Of a stretch of DNA of 11,311 nucleotides, positions 1 through 6,645 are shown piece after piece. The DNA is taken from the NCBI GenBank assembly GCA_013361595.1, contig JABFXT010000793.1, forward strand, positions 1 to 11,311, read 5' to 3'. Made by a program: the position numbers and the translations under genes. The first letter of the stretch is position 1; the number at the start of each line of letters is the position of its first letter. This stretch comes from Nocardia sp. Its GTDB lineage: Bacteria; Actinomycetota; Actinomycetes; Mycobacteriales; Mycobacteriaceae. Below the pieces are notes generated by a model. The model ran no database searches. It was given only the letters and a program-made list of their open reading frames with translations, and was not told where the DNA came from.

Positions 1-26
1 TGGACGGATATGTCGGTGCCGATCCG

Positions 27-32
27 TAGCGT
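27..32 (+). promoter_or_regulatory. Candidate -10 element (TAGCGT) upstream of the isomerase-like gene
   Basis: TAGCGT fits the actinobacterial TANNNT -10 consensus and sits 46 bases before the GTG at 79. A weak -35-like TGGACG lies at 1-6, 20 bases upstream. The octamer CGTAGCGT recurs in front of two other genes in this window (around 2775 and 9761). Transcription would start near 39-40, which argues against translation from the ATG at 10. Inferred from sequence only. Confidence 0.4.
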
Positions 33-78
33 GCGGTTCGTCACCCCCCACCGGGGTCCGAGCCGATCTGGAGGCACT

Positions 79-723
79 GTGGAGAACGTGTGGCCGACCG
101 TCCGGTCCGAGCGGACGGCGCTCATAGCGGATCTCGAAGGGCTCACCGCCGAACAGTGGGCGACCCCGTCGTTGTGTACGGGGTGGACCGTGCACGATGT
201 GCTCGCGCATATCGTGGCCACCGCGAAAACGTCGGTACCGGGGTTCTGTCTGCAGTTCGCCCGGGCCCGCTTCGATTTCGACCGGTTCACCGAGAACGGT
301 GTCGAACGGGAGCGCGCCGCGACACCCGCCGAAACGCTGGACCGGCTCCGGGCGGTGGTGGACCGTACGGTGACCCCGCCCGCCCCGCGCGACAGCAGGC
401 TGGTGGAGATGATCGTGCACGGGGAGGACATCCGGCGACCACTGGGAATCACGCGCGAATACCCGGTACAGGCCACCGCCGACGCATTGCGGCTGCAGTT
501 GCGGACCTCGGCGGGGTTCGGCGGCGGGAAGGAACTCGCCGCCGGGCTCACCCTGGTGGCCGAGGACGCGGAATTCACCTCGGGGTCGGGGTCGGGGCCG
601 CAGGTGCGCGGCCCGCTGCTGGCGTTGCTGCTGGCCGCCTCGGCGCGGTCGGCCGCGGTCGCCGACCTGCACGGCGACGGTCTGGATACGCTGCGACGGC
701 GGCTCGAAGCCGGTACCTCCTGA
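79..723 (+). CDS. Maleylpyruvate isomerase family mycothiol-dependent enzyme (DinB fold)
   Basis: A 214-residue protein resembling the TIGR03083/MDMPI_N family, cytoplasmic metal-dependent four-helix enzymes that use mycothiol as thiol cofactor. The founding member isomerises maleylpyruvate in gentisate breakdown; most paralogues have unknown substrates, and nothing nearby points to aromatic catabolism. The N-terminal part has the typical 'W..PS.C.GW.V.DVLAH' region. His44, Glu110 and His114 (in E-M-I-V-H-G-E-D) match the expected metal triad with the E-x3-H spacing. The C-terminal third is a family-typical alpha/beta tail. I chose GTG 79 because GGAGG (70-74) lies four bases upstream and a candidate -10 lies at 27-32. 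The ATG at 10 would add 23 residues that do not look family-like. The family call is firm; the substrate is unknown. Confidence 0.85.
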   Translation: MENVWPTVRSERTALIADLEGLTAEQWATPSLCTGWTVHDVLAHIVATAKTSVPGFCLQFARARFDFDRFTENGVERERAATPAETLDRLRAVVDRTVTPPAPRDSRLVEMIVHGEDIRRPLGITREYPVQATADALRLQLRTSAGFGGGKELAAGLTLVAEDAEFTSGSGSGPQVRGPLLALLLAASARSAAVADLHGDGLDTLRRRLEAGTS

Positions 724-725
724 GG

Positions 726-744
726 CTCCCGGGCCGGGCGGGAG
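726..744 (+). terminator. GC-rich hairpin just after the isomerase-like gene
   Basis: CTCCCG (726-731) and CGGGAG (739-744) form a perfect 6-bp stem with a 7-base loop starting two bases after the stop codon. There is no T-tract, as is common in actinobacteria. The remaining 210 bases up to the convergent gene at 955 show no convincing coding frame or other signal. Confidence 0.4.
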
Positions 745-954
745 GACCGAGCGGCGGGTCCGGTGTCGGACGATACTGCGACAGCTCTGGGGTGAAGTGC
801 TGGTCTGCGGGGGTGTGCGCTGAAGGGCGTCACGCCGGTCGCTCATTCTGGATGGGTGATCCTTTGCGGACTCTCACCGGGGAATGGCTGCTCCATCTGA
901 CGTCCAAGGGAGGTCGGCCCGGATCGGCGATCGTGGAACCGGGCCATGGAGTAT

Positions 955-1473
955 TCAGCCGTAACTCTGTTGGTCTTCCTCACCGATCGGCGAGGTCAGC
1001 CGGAAGGGAGCGGCCCCCGCGGGATTTATCAGTATGTCGACCCCGGTCGGCGCGATCCCGGCCAGCTCGGCCCCGCGGACCGATACCCAGCGATCGACGT
1101 CGATATCCGATTTCTGTAGTTCAGCCGTGGCGATGACGATGCAGGCCACTCCGTCGGGGCTGGTGCCGACCAGGGGTCGGCCGTCCTCGTCGCAGCCAAT
1201 GGCGACCACGCAGTCGCGGACCGTTGCCAGGAGCTTCTCGCCGAGTTGATCTTCGCCACCGGCGATTCGACGCAGCACGGCGTCGATCGGATCGGTTGGC
1301 ATCTCATCGCTGCTCGGCCGGTACCGTGGGTTCGGCTGAAATGGTCCCGCGGACCCGTCCGCTTCCGCCATCCAGCCGCCTACAATGATTTCAGGAGGAG
1401 GCGGATCCTGGCTGATACCCCACGCGGGGTCGAGCAATACCAGCCAGTCGCCCTGCCTGATCACTCTGTCCAT
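955..1473 (-). CDS. Type VII secretion system-associated protein (SseB-like)
   Basis: A 172-residue protein matching the actinobacterial 'type VII secretion system-associated protein' family as I remember it. An N-terminal half reads 'W..LLDPAW', then 'PPPEIIVGGW', 'EADG..G.FQPNP.YRPSS' and 'PTDP.DAVLRR'. A C-terminal SseB-like half follows, with 'DGRPLV..SPDGV.C..IAT', a 'VDRW..V.G.EL' segment and 'G.DILINP'. No signal peptide or membrane segment is visible, so it is probably cytoplasmic. The family is found beside T7SS clusters and large secreted toxins in Nocardia and Streptomyces; its biochemical role is not established. Translation from ATG 1471-1473 is supported by GGAGGG a few bases upstream on the minus strand. 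The divergent neighbour, a possible secreted effector, fits the family's context. No EccC, EsxA/B or PE/PPE gene is in the window. Confidence 0.8.
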   Translation of the reverse strand: MDRVIRQGDWLVLLDPAWGISQDPPPPEIIVGGWMAEADGSAGPFQPNPRYRPSSDEMPTDPIDAVLRRIAGGEDQLGEKLLATVRDCVVAIGCDEDGRPLVGTSPDGVACIVIATAELQKSDIDVDRWVSVRGAELAGIAPTGVDILINPAGAAPFRLTSPIGEEDQQSYG

Positions 1474-1590
1474 CGGCCCTCCGATCGTTGCCTTCGGTCG
1501 GCGCGATCCCGGCCTGCTTTCTCGTTCTCGAATCGGGACGTCGGCACATGTCTTCGTCCGAGACCGATCTTCCCACTGCGGAATGCGGAC

Positions 1591-1621
1591 TATGCTTCTG
1601 ACCAGCTATCACTTCAGCATA
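1591..1621. promoter_or_regulatory. Opposed TATGCT hexamers between divergent genes
   Basis: TATGCT occurs on the plus strand at 1591-1596 and on the minus strand at 1621-1616, forming an inverted repeat with a 19-base spacer. Both fit the TANNNT -10 pattern. The plus copy is placed to drive the gene starting at GTG 1638 (GGGAG at 1628-1632). The minus copy would give the T7SS-associated gene a leader of about 130 bases. No TA dinucleotide was seen between 1474 and 1590, so there is no closer candidate. It could be divergent promoters, an operator, or chance. Confidence 0.3.
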
Positions 1622-1637
1622 GAACTCGGGAGAAATA

Positions 1638-1777
1638 GTGGTTCACCGACTCTCCCGTCCAGTCGGTTCGCGCATTGCATCCGCCGCAGAGGCGCTGCCC
1701 AACCACAGAATCCGGGTGGGCGGATTCGATGAGGAGAAACTGCCGTACAACTCCTCGCTCGACCAGGTGTCCTGTGT
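1638..1777 (+). pseudogene. Out-of-frame N-terminal segment of the caspase-like gene
   Basis: From GTG 1638 an open frame runs 46 codons (to TGT 1773-1775) before it looks non-coding, then stops at 1800-1802. It has a good ribosome-binding site, GGGAG at 1628-1632, five bases before the GTG. Third-position GC is high in this frame up to about 1775. The downstream frame is A/T-rich at third positions before about 1777 and strongly GC-rich after it, so the coding frame appears to switch there. The switch point is TGTGT; removing one GT joins 'LDQVSC' directly to 'TARFFGDH' and gives a continuous protein of about 332 residues. I read this as the true N-terminus of the next gene, separated by a 2-base duplication (or a sequencing error). 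Confidence 0.5.
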
Positions 1778-1801
1778 ACCGCGCGGTTCTTCGGGGACCA
1801 C

Positions 1802-2638
1802 GTGAAGGATCTGGTCCGGGTGATGACAGGGTGCGCCGAGTCACTCACCGACAACCTTGGGCGCGCCGCTGCGACGTTGGCTCGCCGGCACAGCGGCAAA
1901 CCGCTGAACAGGGTCGCTACGAGGGCCCAGGACGAGGACGCCCGGGGGGCGGTTTTCGTGGGCAGGAGCCGGTTCGGTTTTCGGAAGACCTTTACCAGCG
2001 TCGATGTGCTGAGCGTTCCCCTGAAAGATGCCAGCGGAAACTTGGTCGGTGTGGCCTTCCCGTCGAAGCGCCGCGACGTCGAAGACGTTACCGCGTGGGC
2101 GAGAGCGGATTACCCATTGGGCAACCGTAGATTTTCCATCGGCAAACCCGTCAGTGGCACTGATTCCGAAACAGGTCGGCCGTTCATGCACTTCGATACG
2201 AAGAGAGCTCCATGGGATGAAGAAGAGGGCGGTCGAGCGCCGGCCATCTTCTTCGCGCACTTCTTCGGCGGGAAGGCTCAGGTAATGGTCAAGGGTAAAA
2301 GGCTGTCCATCGACCCTGGAACCTTCGGCGAAATACTTGCCGAAAACAAGGACTTTGTGCGCAGGGTGAACGAGAACCGTGGCGGCTCTTCCGTGGCGCT
2401 GTTGTGTCGATTGGGCTCCGGAGCAGAGGAAGTGGCGGAAGCCCTGTGGCGATCCGGACTCGACACGAAGGTTCATGCGTTCAAACCGAACGTCGGCTTG
2501 AGACTCCACCACCTCGAAGGAGGCAAGACTGTTGCGGAAACGGTAGCCGCACCGACCAACCGCGCGGAACGGAAGTCGCTGGAAGACTCTATCGTCAGTT
2601 ACGAGCCGCCGAGGCCTTTCGGCAACGAGAGCGGCTGA
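1802..2638 (+). CDS. Caspase-like / 'lonely Cys'-type hypothetical protein, probably frameshifted at its 5' end
   Basis: The open frame gives 278 residues from GTG 1802 and is open back to 1733. It is not a confidently recognised family. Residues 147-202 have the layout of caspase-fold or actinobacterial 'lonely Cys' domains: a hydrophobic strand ending in His ('IFFAHFF', His153), a beta-rich stretch with 'FGEILAEN', then a strand ending in Cys ('VALLCRLGSG', Cys202) 49 residues later, followed by a helix. The usual His-Gly after the strand is His-Phe here. No signal peptide or membrane segment is visible. Only a weak GGGG precedes GTG 1802, whereas GTG 1638 in another frame has a good site, so the 5' end is probably lost to a frameshift near 1775. 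GC is low for the window (31 of 60 bases in 2281-2340). Divergence from a T7SS-associated gene suggests a small secreted effector or a toxin remnant. Alternatively it is an intact, unrelated hypothetical protein. Confidence 0.6.
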   Translation: MKDLVRVMTGCAESLTDNLGRAAATLARRHSGKPLNRVATRAQDEDARGAVFVGRSRFGFRKTFTSVDVLSVPLKDASGNLVGVAFPSKRRDVEDVTAWARADYPLGNRRFSIGKPVSGTDSETGRPFMHFDTKRAPWDEEEGGRAPAIFFAHFFGGKAQVMVKGKRLSIDPGTFGEILAENKDFVRRVNENRGGSSVALLCRLGSGAEEVAEALWRSGLDTKVHAFKPNVGLRLHHLEGGKTVAETVAAPTNRAERKSLEDSIVSYEPPRPFGNESG

Positions 2639-2750
2639 TTACGGAAGTTCCGCCCACCTATGCGGTGCCGGATGGCCATCGTGCCGGAAGTAGTGGCGGT
2701 GTTGCGCGCTCGTCGGACCCGACCCGCTCACCATGCTTCCGGAATATCAA

Positions 2751-2782
2751 TTGTCGACCGATGGGCGAAATCGTCGTAGCGT
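2751..2782 (+). promoter_or_regulatory. Candidate promoter for the AAA+/VWA operon (TTGTCG-20-TAGCGT)
   Basis: A -35-like TTGTCG (2751-2756) and a -10-like TAGCGT (2777-2782) are separated by 20 bases, slightly long. Transcription would begin around 2789-2790, at or next to the GTG at 2790, so the mRNA may be leaderless or nearly so. The -10 is embedded in CGTAGCGT, shared with two other upstream regions here. Confidence 0.4.
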
Positions 2783-2789
2783 CGATGAG

Positions 2790-4187
2790 GTGACTGTGCC
2801 AACAGACCTGCCCGCCACCGCGGGCGCGTTGCGGGCGGCCGGGTACGCGCCGCGAAGTGTGAAGGCCGAGATCCGGGAGAATCTGCTGGCCCGGCTGGGG
2901 TCGGGCGACGATCCGTGGCCCGGGATCGTCGGCTTCGATCGCACCGTGCTGCCTCAATTGGAGCGCGCGTTGCTGGCGGGTCACGATGTGGTGCTGCTCG
3001 GTGAGCGGGGCCAGGGCAAGACCCGCCTGCTGCGGACCGTCGTCGAATTGCTCGACGAATGGACCCCGGTGATCGAGGGCGCGGAACTGGGCGAGCATCC
3101 GCTGGAACCGATCAGCCCGCAGGGGCGCCGGCTGGCCGCCGAACTGGGCGACGATCTGCCTGTGGCGTGGCGGCACCGCTCGCAGCGCTACGCCGAGAAA
3201 CTCGCGACGCCGGATACCTCGGTGGGCGATCTCATCGGCGATGTGGACCCGGTGAAGGTCGCGCAGGGGCGCAGCCTGGGCGATCCCGAGACCATCCATT
3301 TCGGGCTGGTGCCGCGCGCGCACCGCGGGATCGTGGCGGTCAACGAACTGCCCGACCTCGCCGAACGAATCCAGGTCGCGCTGCTGAATGTCATGGAGGA
3401 GCGCGATATCCAGGTGCGCGGCTACACCCTGCGGCTACCGCTGGACGTGCTGCTGGTCGCGACCGCCAACCCCGAGGACTACACCAACCGCGGCCGGATC
3501 ATCACACCGCTGAAGGACCGGTTCGGCGCCGAGATCCGCACGCACTACCCACTGACCGTCGAAGCGGAGATGGCGCTGGTGCGGCAGGAAGCCGAACTGG
3601 TCGCCGAAGTGGGTGACCCGTTGATCGAGGTGCTGGCCCGCTTCGTGCGGCGGTTGCGCGAATCCCCGGCCATCGACCAGCGTTCGGGCGTATCGGCCCG
3701 GTTCGCGGTGGCGGCCGCCGAGACCGTGGCCGCGGCCGCACTGCGGCGGGCCGCGCTGACCGGGGAGAATCCGGCGGTGGCCCGGCCGGTGGATCTGGAA
3801 TCGGTGCCGGCGGTACTGCGTGGGAAACTGGAATTCGAATCCGGTGAGGAGGGCCGCGAACAGGAGCATCTCACCCATATGCTGCGGCGGGCCTTCGCCG
3901 ATACCGCTCGGGACCGGCTCGGCGGACTGGATCTGCGGCCGCTGGCCGACGCGGTGGACGAGGGCCATCTGGTGACCACGGGCGAACGCGTGCCCGGCAC
4001 TCGGATCCTGTCCGCGTTGCCGGAGCTGCCGGTATTGCACGAAGTGGCGCTGCGGCTGGGTGTGGCGGCGGGTGATCCGCCGCAACGGATCGCGGCGGCG
4101 GTCGAATTCGCCCTGGAATCCCTGTATCTGGCGCGGCAGGTGGCCAAGGATTCCGACGACGAGGGCAGTGCGGTGTACGGCGGATGA
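2790..4187 (+). CDS. MoxR/magnesium chelatase-like AAA+ ATPase
   Basis: About 465 residues, a cytoplasmic AAA+ ATPase of the Mg-chelatase ChlI/MoxR group, similar from memory to M. tuberculosis Rv0958. Counting from GTG 2790, an N-terminal segment ends in 'GIVGFDRTV'. Walker A is GERGQGKT near residues 71-78. A Walker B-like strand, GIVAVNELPDL, has Asn where Asp is usual. Next come 'NVMEERDIQVRG' (helix 2/pre-sensor insert) and 'VATANPEDYTNRGRI' (sensor 1), with 'PLKDRFG' as the Arg-finger region. The C-terminal third is a helical lid. MoxR-type ATPases work with VWA-domain partners to remodel proteins or insert metals, and such a partner begins 28 bases downstream. GTG 2790 fits a leaderless start; GTG 2796, with GAGG at 2787-2790, is an equally good alternative. 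The upstream ATG 2733 would precede the candidate promoter. Substrate unknown. Confidence 0.85.
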   Translation: MTVPTDLPATAGALRAAGYAPRSVKAEIRENLLARLGSGDDPWPGIVGFDRTVLPQLERALLAGHDVVLLGERGQGKTRLLRTVVELLDEWTPVIEGAELGEHPLEPISPQGRRLAAELGDDLPVAWRHRSQRYAEKLATPDTSVGDLIGDVDPVKVAQGRSLGDPETIHFGLVPRAHRGIVAVNELPDLAERIQVALLNVMEERDIQVRGYTLRLPLDVLLVATANPEDYTNRGRIITPLKDRFGAEIRTHYPLTVEAEMALVRQEAELVAEVGDPLIEVLARFVRRLRESPAIDQRSGVSARFAVAAAETVAAAALRRAALTGENPAVARPVDLESVPAVLRGKLEFESGEEGREQEHLTHMLRRAFADTARDRLGGLDLRPLADAVDEGHLVTTGERVPGTRILSALPELPVLHEVALRLGVAAGDPPQRIAAAVEFALESLYLARQVAKDSDDEGSAVYGG

Positions 4188-4215
4188 CCGCGGCATCCGG
4201 TTTCGAAGAGGTGTG

Positions 4216-6168
4216 ATGACAGCGTCCGACCGATACTCCTACGGGCCCTATCACGAAGGGCCCGATCCGCTGGCGCCCCCGCTCGATCTGCGGGAGGCGT
4301 TGTCGGAGATCGGGCGTGAGGTGATGGAAGGTTCCTCGCCGCGCTCGGCGCTCGAGGAACTGTTGCGGCGCGGCACATCCGGTATGCCCGGGCTGGAGGA
4401 GATCACCCGCCGGCTCTGGGAGCGGCGGGCCGAGATCTCGCGGTCCCACCGCCTGGACGGCACCCTGCGGCAGGTACGGGAACTGCTGGACGCCGCGCTC
4501 GACGCCGAGCGGCGCGCGCTGTTCCCGGACCCTTCCGACGACGCGCGCTTCGCCGAAATGCGGTTGGACGCATTGCCGTCGAGTACGGCGGGCGCGGTGA
4601 ACGAGCTCGCCGAATACCCGTGGCGTTCGGAGACCGGCCGGGAGAACTACCGCAAGATCCGCGACCTGCTCGGCGAGGAACTGCTCGAATCCCGGTTCCG
4701 GGGAATGAAGCAGGCGCTGCAGAACGCGACACCACAGGATGTGGAGCGGGTCCGGCAGATGATGTCGGACCTCAACGATCTCCTCGCCGCCCATGCGCGC
4801 GGTGAGGACACCGAGCGGCAGTTCGCCGAGTTCATGGCCGAACACGGTGAGCACTTCCCGGAGAACCCGCGCGATACCGAGGAACTGATCGATGCGCTGG
4901 CCGCACGTTCGGCGGCGGCCCAGCGGATGATGAATTCGATGTCGGCGCAGCAGCGCGCCGAACTCGACGATTTAGTCGGGCAGGCGTTCGGGGATCCGCG
5001 GATAGCTCAGCAGATCGCCGATCTGGATGCGAACCTGCGCGCGTTGCGTCCCGGACAGGACTGGGAGTCGGCACGGCGTTTCCGCGGCGAGGATCCGCTG
5101 GGCATGGGCGAAGCCGTGGCGGCCATGCAGGATCTGGGTGAACTCGACGAACTCGCCGCCGCGCTCGCGCAGTCCTATCCCGGTGCGCGGCTGGAGGACA
5201 TCGATCTGGAGATGCTGGAGCGGCAACTCGGCGCCGACGCCCGGGTGGACGCGGCCCGGCTGGCCGAACTGGAACGGGAACTGCGGCGGCAGGGCATGTT
5301 CGAGCGGGCTCCGGACGGTTCACTGCGCTTGACCCCGAAGGCGCTGCGGCAGCTCGGCGAGGTCGCGCTCCGCGATATCGTCGGGAAACTGCGCGGCCGC
5401 AAGGGGCAGCGCGAAACCGCGCTGGCGGGCGCGGCGGGGGAACCGACCGGCGCGAGCCGGCCGTGGGAGTTCGGCGATACCGAACCGTGGGATGTCTCGC
5501 GCACCGTGCGCAACGCGGTCCTGCGGACGGCCTCCACCGGCAGCCCGTCGGTGACGCTGGATGTCGCGGATGTGGAGATCGCCGAAACCGAGCAGCGGTC
5601 CCGGGCGGCGGTCGCGCTGTGCGTCGACACCTCGTGGTCGATGGTGCAGGACGGACGGTGGGTCCCGATGAAACGGACGGCACTGGCCCTGCAGCATCTG
5701 ATCAGCACCCGTTTCCGGTCCGACGCCCTGGAATTGATCACCTTCGGGCGGCACGCCGGAACGGTGGACATCACCGAACTGACCGGGTTGGAACCGGTGT
5801 GGGAGCAGGGGACGAATCTGCACCACGCGCTGTTGCTGGCCGATCGGCATCTGCGCCGCCACCCGGACGCTGTGCCGGTCGTGCTGGTGGTCACCGACGG
5901 TGAGCCGACCGCGCATCTGGAGTCGGACGGTACCGCCTACTTCAACTGGCCGCCGGATCGGCGGACGCTGGCCGTGACCATGACCCAGGTGGATTCGCTC
6001 GCCCGGTTGGGGGCGTCGATCTCGGTGTTCATGCTGGGAGACGAACCGCGGCTGGCCGCTTTCGTCGATCTGCTGGCTCGGCGCAGCGGCGGCCGCGTGG
6101 TGGCGCCCGACTTGGACGGGCTCGGTGCCGCCGTGGTCAGCGACTATCTGCGGGGCCGACGGAGTTGA
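4216..6168 (+). CDS. VWA-domain protein, partner of the upstream AAA+ ATPase
   Basis: A 650-residue cytoplasmic protein resembling Rv0959-type VWA proteins. Roughly residues 1-410 are charged and helix-rich with many Glu/Arg/Leu runs and no membrane segment. The C-terminal 200 residues are a von Willebrand factor A domain with a complete metal-ion-dependent adhesion site: Asp471-x-Ser473-x-Ser475 (DTSWS), Thr533 (QGTN) and Asp561 in TDGEPT. In chelatase- and MoxR-type systems such subunits bind the ATPase ring and the target; the adjacent ATPase is the obvious partner. ATG 4216 is chosen because GAGG (4208-4211) lies four bases upstream and the sequence from here is family-like. The open frame reaches back to 4060, but that part overlaps the ATPase gene. 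The 28-base gap implies co-transcription. The target protein or metal cannot be read from the sequence. Confidence 0.88.
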   Translation: MTASDRYSYGPYHEGPDPLAPPLDLREALSEIGREVMEGSSPRSALEELLRRGTSGMPGLEEITRRLWERRAEISRSHRLDGTLRQVRELLDAALDAERRALFPDPSDDARFAEMRLDALPSSTAGAVNELAEYPWRSETGRENYRKIRDLLGEELLESRFRGMKQALQNATPQDVERVRQMMSDLNDLLAAHARGEDTERQFAEFMAEHGEHFPENPRDTEELIDALAARSAAAQRMMNSMSAQQRAELDDLVGQAFGDPRIAQQIADLDANLRALRPGQDWESARRFRGEDPLGMGEAVAAMQDLGELDELAAALAQSYPGARLEDIDLEMLERQLGADARVDAARLAELERELRRQGMFERAPDGSLRLTPKALRQLGEVALRDIVGKLRGRKGQRETALAGAAGEPTGASRPWEFGDTEPWDVSRTVRNAVLRTASTGSPSVTLDVADVEIAETEQRSRAAVALCVDTSWSMVQDGRWVPMKRTALALQHLISTRFRSDALELITFGRHAGTVDITELTGLEPVWEQGTNLHHALLLADRHLRRHPDAVPVVLVVTDGEPTAHLESDGTAYFNWPPDRRTLAVTMTQVDSLARLGASISVFMLGDEPRLAAFVDLLARRSGGRVVAPDLDGLGAAVVSDYLRGRRS

Positions 6169-6208
6169 CCCGGTGCCGCGTGGCCGGGTCGGCGAGCGAG
6201 GAGTGCTG

Positions 6209-6622
6209 ATGCGGTTGGATCCGGCGGGGGCGCGGGAGCGGTTCGCCGGGGCGCGGATAGCCCGGCTCGCCACGGTCACCGCCGCGGGCACACCGCATCT
6301 CGTGCCGATAGTGTTCGCGCTCGCCGGCGATACCGTGTACACCGCGGTCGACGCCAAATCGAAATCGACCACGGCGCTGCGCCGGCTCGCCAATATCGAA
6401 GCGAACCCGGAGATCGCCGTACTGACCGATTTCTACGACGAGGACTGGTCGCGGCTGTGGTGGGTGCGCGCCGACGGCACGGCACGTATCGCGGCGGGCG
6501 ACGAGGCGCGCGCTGGCCTGGAACACCTGACCGCGCGCTACCCCGTCTATGTGTCGGAGCCGCCGCCCGGACCGGTGCTGGCGCTGGATATCACGCGCTG
6601 GTCCGGCTGGGCGGCGAGCTGA
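6209..6622 (+). CDS. TIGR03668-like PPOX-class F420-dependent oxidoreductase
   Basis: A 137-residue split beta-barrel protein of the pyridoxamine phosphate oxidase-like superfamily, matching the short Rv0121c-type F420-binding subfamily as I remember it. The N-terminal helix is followed by 'ARIARLATVTAAGTPHLVPIVF', then 'VYTAVDAKSKS' and 'LRRLANIEANPEIAVLTDFYDEDWSRLWWVRADG', all typical of cofactor-binding strands and loops. The C-terminal region ends in 'ITRWSGW'. The physiological substrate is not known. ATG 6209 has GAGGAG (6198-6203) five bases upstream; GTG 6203 is less likely. It starts 40 bases after the VWA gene on the same strand, so it may be the third gene of that operon, though nothing shows a functional link. 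It ends 12 bases from the stop of the convergent terD-like gene. Confidence 0.85.
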   Translation: MRLDPAGARERFAGARIARLATVTAAGTPHLVPIVFALAGDTVYTAVDAKSKSTTALRRLANIEANPEIAVLTDFYDEDWSRLWWVRADGTARIAAGDEARAGLEHLTARYPVYVSEPPPGPVLALDITRWSGWAAS

Positions 6623-6628
6623 TCACGC

Positions 6629-6645
6629 GCGGGTTCAGGAACCGC
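6629..6645. terminator. Small hairpin between convergent genes
   Basis: GCGG (6629-6632) pairs with CCGC (6642-6645), with an inner TT/AA (6634-6635 with 6640-6641) after one bulged G. It covers the 12-base gap side and overlaps the last codons of the terD-like gene. It is the only structure available for ending both transcripts; the stem is short and lacks a T-tract, so this is a weak call. Confidence 0.25.

Noticed and set aside
90..1136. Long plus-strand open frame (348 codons)
   Set aside because: It is Arg/Gly-rich shadow sequence of the isomerase-like gene in another frame, runs through the intergenic region, and has no family-like motif.
1841..2512. Minus-strand open frame of 223 codons opposite the caspase-like gene
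   Set aside because: The plus-strand frame has the better third-position pattern and a recognisable His/Cys layout; the minus frame shows no motif or ribosome-binding site.
4060..4215. 5' extension of the VWA gene frame
   Set aside because: It overlaps the ATPase gene by 128 bases and its sequence is a shadow; ATG 4216 has its own ribosome-binding site.
3435..4854. Several minus-strand open frames across the ATPase and VWA genes
   Set aside because: These are antisense shadows common in high-GC DNA; the plus-strand genes carry Walker A, sensor 1 and MIDAS motifs.
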